Source: Cephalotus follicularis (Eukaryota; Streptophyta; Magnoliopsida; Oxalidales; Cephalotaceae). From it: a DNA stretch of 64,000 nucleotides. The stretch lies in contig BDDD01000024.1 of the NCBI GenBank assembly GCA_001972305.1, positions 198,179-262,178 of the forward strand, read 5' to 3'. Both the position numbers and the translations under genes were made by a program. Positions 58,563 to 64,000 of the stretch are shown piece after piece. The notes beneath the pieces are model-generated. The model was given only the letters and a program-made list of their open reading frames with translations, did not search any database and had not been told where the DNA came from. Position 1 is the stretch's first letter. Every line of letters begins with the position of its first letter.

Positions 58563-58573
58563 CTCTGATACCA
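58563..58573 (-). other. tRNA-iMet-type primer-binding site
   Basis: The minus strand reads TGGTATCAGAG three bases inside the 5' LTR, the standard site of this clade. Confidence 0.92.
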
Positions 58574-58576
58574 TGC

Positions 58577-61448
58577 TTTCACACCCCGTTATTTCGGTAC
58601 CATCATTAGACCAGCATATATGGTGATATCAGTATTAAACATACATTCCGACATTTCATTTAACAGTTCATAAACAGTATGCGGAAGCAGTCAAAAGCCA
58701 GAATATATAAAATACAAGTCTTCTCACGCATCCCATACTACGTGCGGTTACAAGTCAAAACATCCTTAACATAAGGAACATCATAAACGAGGTATGATTC
58801 TTTCATTACATGCCAGTATATAACAACAGTAAAATAACAACCTTAAAACGATAAACAGAAGCTTTCCAAAGCTTCGGCAGCAAGCTCCGAATGTCCTTAC
58901 CCAATCTGTAATGGTAGGGGTTAGCCGTTGTCCTCACTTGGCTAAGCAGGAAGATAATGTATGTTGAGAAATATATGAATGCAGCATGTATGACAGTTTA
59001 TATTAAAATATCATTTCAGTGTGCCAATAGATAAGCAATCATGCCAAGTGGCCATAAACAGTACATATGCATAGATAACGCAAAAGGGTACAATCAATTC
59101 AGTCGATAAGTGGTTTGGGTGTCACATGTCGCTAACTCCTAGCCCCCAACTGTGCACCACCTAACTATCACCCTACACTCCGAGAATGATAGAAAAGGTA
59201 TCAGTTACTACCGGTGTTGGCGGGTAGTTTAACAGTAATTCTGCAATTGCAGACAGTAGGTGATACTCTGGCCAACTCCTGGCACCCAGGATCACATCCA
59301 TAGTCAGTGATAACCTCCATAACCGAACTACGGCAGTAAGCATAGACAATCAATTCAATCAGTACAATCAGTAGTGATATTCATATATAATTTATATGCA
59401 ATATCGAATGTTTTCTTTGGAAACATATAACAGTTCAGTAATCGTGCATCTCATGTGAGGAAACGATATCAGTACAGTAGGGTTTCCAATTCGGAAACAA
59501 AACAGTCGGTCCCTCTCATGTGGAGGAAAACAATAGTTTATCTTAACAATAAACTTCTTTTGTCAAAGATAGTAAATTATCATGGTGTTGGTATAAGGAC
59601 CATAAATGGTTGAATCTTTGAAATTATCCGTATTAGTGGTGTAAATAGCACCAAACAGTAGGTATATACTAGTATAAATAGTATATATGGTAACATTAAA
59701 TCAAAACAGTAATTTTGTAATCAATAGTCCCATTTTGCAATGATGTTTAACCATAATTTGTACATGTAGTACTTGGTTTGATTAATCATTGAAATATCAG
59801 TAAATAATGATGTTAATAACATCAAACAGTATGTGTATACTACATAAGTAATATATGCAGTAACATCAACTAAAACAGTAGTTTTTATAATTCATCGCAT
59901 TCACTTGAAATGGTGTTTTAGGCCATAATTTGTGCATATAACACATAATTCGTTCGATCAGTAAAATATCAGTAGTAATGATGTTGAATAACATCATCCA
60001 GTATGTGCATTATGCTGGTAACATATACAAATCATCAACAATGCAAACGGTAGCAATTCAGTGATTATTATGCAGTTCCAGCCCAGAACAGTCGACTGCC
60101 TTCAAGAACCAGTCGGCTGTTGGGGTTGAGTAGTCGACTGCTTTGGGTGGCAGTCGACTGGTTTTGCCCAGAAATGCAGGCAGAACAGTTTGTGTAATGC
60201 AATTCCAATGGCAAATCAGTCTAATACAATGAGAAATTTAACATACAAGTCATGCATGATCATATCTTCCAAAACATAACACTACCCCTACCTCAATATG
60301 CTATCCCAAGATCAATTGCAAAGATCTTTCTCTTTAAGGCTTCCAAAGACTTTTCCAAGATTTCACCAATCAATCCTTTTAATCTCAGCAATTCAATCTA
60401 TGCATGTTTATAGACACATGCAACAGTTCAGTTGGTTCAGTAACATTTATAACCATACAAATCAGTAGCTTAAGTAATTAGTTCATTAAGCTCATTTAAT
60501 CTCTTTTATCAAATTCATGCATTTGTCAACTAGACCAATTCATCATCTCTTAAGTGTACAGTAGATGTATACTCATAAGAAATTCAGAAGCTTATCATGG
60601 TAACTTATAACAACTACATTCAGATTAGAGGGTGATCATTCTCATATATGAACCAAAGTGCCACATTCCATTTTAATCTCCATTCAATCCTAGAAATGCT
60701 AACCATGTTCATGTAACAAAGATTAAGCATTCCTAGATACCTCACTATCAGATTAGTATTTCACCAGGTTCGAATTGGACTTACCAGGAGGAGTCACAAG
60801 CTTGAGTTCCTTGTTCACTCACTCTCCAAGTCTCCAACTTCAAGCATCCAATTTCCAATTCTTTATGCAAGCTCCTTCAATTCCCCAGCAATTTCCCCTT
60901 TTCTCAGTGTTTCTAACACACTCAATACCCTCACATTCAGATGATATAGCCACGAATTTGCCAGAGACCAAAATGCTCTAACTTTTTTCACATTCCCTTC
61001 TTTCTCACTTGCACATGTTTTCTTATCTTTCTTTCTTGATTCTTGCAGGTGGCAGGCTTGCAGGTTGCAGAGCACATGCAAGGGCTCTCCTTGCATGTCA
61101 TGGCCGTTTATGCATGTCCCAGACACCTGTCATTAAGCATGCCACGCCCCAAGTTCAGTTGACACCTGCACAGACACATGTTCTGTCGAATTTACAGTCG
61201 ACTGGATGCATGGGCCAGTCGACTGTCCACAACACGCAGCAGGCAGTCGACTGATCCCCTGTGTCAGTCGGCTGTCCTGGTTAAATTAGGGTTTCATAAG
61301 TTCGGTTTTCACCAAACGAACCTCCATTCACTCCAAACATAAAATAATCACAGGAGAATATAATAATTGGATAATAATTCAATTAAAATGTATATTTTAT
61401 TTCAATAATCGGGTTAATATACATCAAATCGAAATTGCGGTTATTACA
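58577..61448 (-). mobile_element. 5' LTR of chromovirus
   Basis: 2872 bp, plus-strand ends TTTCACACCCCG and GGTTATTACA. CAGTCGACTG/CAGTCGGCTG palindromes are at 60088-60165 and 61195-61275. Short open frames inside (for example near 60775-61254) are duplicated in the other LTR and show no domain. Confidence 0.93.
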
Positions 61449-61483
61449 GCGCCGGTGATCGGAGCTCAACGACCGGGGACAGA

Positions 61484-62072
61484 TGTAATGCCCCGTAGAT
61501 GTTTTTGGAGCCTAGGAAAATTTTTTTCTATGGTGTATAATTTTTGTTTTTATGGGCTTTGTACTTAAGTGAGTTTAAAAGAAAGTTTAAGGGATGATTT
61601 TGTTATTAGGCCCAAGTGTAAAGTGTGATTAGTAGAAGTTGGAGGACTTTATAGCAAAGCTTGTTGAGGAAGTTTCCAAGTCCCAAGGTAGAATGATGGC
61701 TTAAGTTGTGTTTAGTAAGAGATATTTTCTTTTTGGTGTTGGCTTTTCCCTTAGCTTCGGCAGGTTAGAGTGAGAGAGAGCTCTAGTTCTTCTTCTTCCT
61801 CGTTCCTTAGCGCCTGGACCAGCAACAGTTTGAAGCTTTCCAAGCTTAGCGGAGGAGCAGCCAGGCGCAGTAGTAGACGAGGAGAAAGAAGAGAAGTTCT
61901 CGTCAGAGGAAGCCAGTAAGAACGCAGCCAAGAACTGTGAGTGAGACATCCTTTCTTTGATGTTTTGATTTCATGATGTTTCTTGATAACTCCTTCAGTT
62001 TCCAATTCCAGTGCAGTGAGAGCTTTCTAACGGGAATTTGTTTCCCTAGTGTCTTTGTATGTTTTCCTTGAT

Positions 62073-62109
<37 letters not shown>

Positions 62110-62203
62110 CTAGCACTAGAGCTCAAGTTTGTTCTAAGTGATTTAGTCACTTTCCAGATAAGGTAAGGTGTACGTGCTCAACCCCACTCGTCAGCCTACT
62201 ATT
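61484..62203 (+). mobile_element. Ty3/gypsy LTR fragment (family of 4.79 kb)
   Basis: It starts TGTAATGCCCCGTAGATG and matches 4787-5000 over its first ~210 bp. It contains a (GA)n microsatellite at 62075-62105. It ends where an inverted LTR of another family begins (TGTAACGCCCCCG at 62204). Confidence 0.75.
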
Positions 62204-62835
62204 GTAACGCCCCCGATCTAAGCCCACTTTATGCTCAAAGCGAACATCAGGGAGTCGGTGCGTTACGTGGCGGTGAAACCTTTAATCCTTTAGCAATCTT
62301 ACCAATTACTAATATTTATCCAATTTCTCATATAAATAACTTGTAACTTGTCATACTACACTTTAAATATTATACTCTCAATGAAATCATCATATTCATA
62401 GTCAACATCTTATATCTACACAGGATCTATCATAAAGTATTACACAGCGGAAAACATTAATTGATAATGTCATAAACTGTTTATACAAAAAGAATGTTAT
62501 TTCATCACATAATTTCTCTTCGAAAAATCACTTATGAACTCTTGCTAAAGCTCGACTTTCCTCGTTCAATATCTTCCTGGAAAATTTTAGTTGAAAACAA
62601 AACATTGAAAGGAGTGAGCACCAAAATAGCTCAGTAAGAATTATAGTCATAAAAGTTATCAAAATCCATTATTTTTGATAATCTTTATCAAAACGTTTCC
62701 AGATCATACATTTCAGAACAACATTAAAAGTCATCTTTTAGTTTTATAAAACTAGAATATTTCATTTCAAAATCATTTCTCTGATAATTTTCATAACATC
62801 AAAACATTTCTAAAATCATACATTTTCTGGAATAT
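62204..62835 (-). mobile_element. Gypsy LTR fragment, inverted relative of the 20.6-kb family
   Basis: It is the reverse complement of the 3' part of the LTR at 20636-23509, recognisable from CGCCCCCGA, AAGCGAAC, GTGCGTTACGTGG and GTGAAACCTTTAATC. It is more diverged than the pair at 20-29 kb. It is cut by an Athila LTR at 62836. Confidence 0.8.
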
Positions 62836-64000
62836 TGTTTAGCATAAAAATGTGTTGTTTTTAATGCATTATTTGTGATATTTTTATGCTTAGAATAGAC
62901 TACTTTGGTTGTGTTATATTGATTTTCAGGTACAAGTGTTAAATCACCAAAGTGCAAGAATACTACCCAAAAGTGTGCAAAATTGGAGTTAAAAGTGTAA
63001 AGATTGAAGAAATGCCAAATTCTGCAGAAAACAGGGCAAAAGCGTCGATGCCTTTAAGAATAAGTCGATGTCTTTTCTTGCTTTCATCAAACGCGTCGAT
63101 GTCTTTCATATACATCGATCTCTTTTCTGGGTTTACATAATCGCGTCGACGTCTTTCAGGAAGAAGTCGACGTCTTTTCTGGGCAACACAACAATCTTCA
63201 AAGAGTTATGAAAAAGAAGTCGACGTCTTTTTATAAAGAAGTCGACGCCTTTCATGAAGATCGACGTCTTTCAACAATGGGATCGATGTCTTTGAGCAAA
63301 ATTGACATGTAACTTTTGGAGCAAAAGAAGTCGACGTCTTTCAGAAAGAACTCGACGCCTTTCTCTCGCATCTCAGCAAGTCGCGATTTTTACACAAAAG
63401 AATTCGACGCCTTTCCAAAGAAGTCGACGTCTTCCTCTGCAGCAGAAATAGAAAGTTTAGATTTTTGGCATATTTTGTAACTAGGATTACTTTTATTCCG
63501 TTTTTGATCAGTTGTATAGTATATAAACAATGCTATTTCGGCAGAAACAAGTAGAAGCAGAGTGTAAGTAGAAGTAGAGTAGTAACCCTAATTTCTCTTT
63601 AGTTTTATTTTACAATGTTTAGTAGCTAAACCTTTTAAGGTTTTGGGGAAGAACAAGCCTAGATTGTTATTGTTTCAATTCCATCAATAAAAATCCCTGA
63701 ATATTTGATTTGTTCTTCAATATTTCTGCCTTCACACACACTTTGTCTGTCTGATTAAAATCCACAAACATCTTGTCGGTGAAGCTTAAAGTTGGTGAAT
63801 AAATGGTGCTCAATTCAACGGAGTCTACTCATACGATTTGTCGCAATGAACACACTTCGTATAGACCTAGCATGACTACTCATACGTCTTGCCGCCACGT
63901 TTGCCGTACTTCGTATAGACCTAGCATGTCTACTCATACATCTTGTCATCACCGCCGCACTCCGTATAGACCTAGATCTCGTTGTTTATCAAGGTATGAT
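62836..64000 (+). mobile_element. Athila LTR, plus orientation, running off the window
   Basis: It starts TGTTTAGCATAAAAATGTGT. A GTCGAC/ATCGAT array of about 14 motifs (63040-63435) precedes TATATAAA at 63520-63527. The AATAAAAATCC word at about 63685 and the 51-bp triplet (63825-63985) follow in the same order as in the LTR at 35.9-37.35 kb. The element's internal region should lie beyond 64000. Confidence 0.9.

Larger units (their letters stand above)
53088..61448 (-). mobile_element. Tekay-like chromovirus (Ty3/gypsy) with LTRs and 5-bp target duplication
   Basis: It has a 3' LTR (53088-55103), PPT, one long ORF, a primer-binding site, and a 5' LTR (58577-61448). GCGCC flanks both ends (53083-53087 and 61449-61453). 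The LTRs are very similar where they align but differ in length (2016 and 2872 bp). High LTR identity and a perfect target duplication suggest it is the youngest insertion in the window. Not all pol parts are present, so it looks non-autonomous, with about one major loss. Confidence 0.93.

Overview
The window looks like a retrotransposon-dense intergenic block of a flowering-plant nuclear genome. The evidence is a plant-type 5S rRNA gene array, nested Ty3/gypsy (Athila, Tekay-like chromovirus, other gypsy) and Ty1/copia (Sirevirus) elements, plant primer-binding sites (tRNA-iMet type and the Athila type), and AT-rich host sequence. I find no convincing host protein-coding gene. The only host genes I can support are 5S rRNA units.

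Layout. 1-5.0 kb: pieces of three gypsy families abutting each other (a Tekay-like LTR end, Athila pol plus LTR, and a gag remnant with the start of its 3' LTR). 5.0-11.1 kb: tandem and low-complexity DNA (an imperfect ~418-bp repeat, shorter repeats), long LTR-like DNA, and a short fragment of an env-like/'putative plant transposon' gene. 11.1-14.3 kb: a gypsy-type LTR full of short tandem repeats that carries a complete 5S rRNA retrocopy with A-tail and 13-bp target duplication. 14.3-15.8 kb: Sirevirus LTR sequence with a piece of 5S rDNA inside it. 15.9-19.2 kb: eight tandem 5S rDNA units of ~417 bp on the minus strand. 19.2-20.3 kb: a copia-type LTR. 20.3-37.3 kb: an Athila element (minus strand) whose 3' LTR is interrupted by an 8.6-kb gypsy structure; a 265-bp run of N lies at 30.2 kb. 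37.4-51.1 kb: a Sirevirus (minus strand) with an env-like ORF, interrupted by a gypsy element with 3.3-3.4-kb LTRs. 51.1-53.1 kb: two tandem copies of Sirevirus LTR plus flank. 53.1-61.4 kb: a Tekay-like chromovirus bounded by a 5-bp target duplication. 61.5-64.0 kb: LTR fragments of two gypsy families and an Athila LTR running off the window.

The most unusual signals are (1) arrays of short palindromes built on a GTCGAC core with family-specific arms, found in the LTRs of several unrelated retrotransposon lineages, commonly just upstream of the predicted TATA box, and again between pol and the env-like ORF of the Sirevirus; and (2) a cluster of three different forms of 5S rDNA within 6 kb: a retroposed copy, a fragment lodged between Sirevirus LTR pieces, and a small, mostly degenerate tandem array. 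All calls come from reading the sequence; no database search was run.
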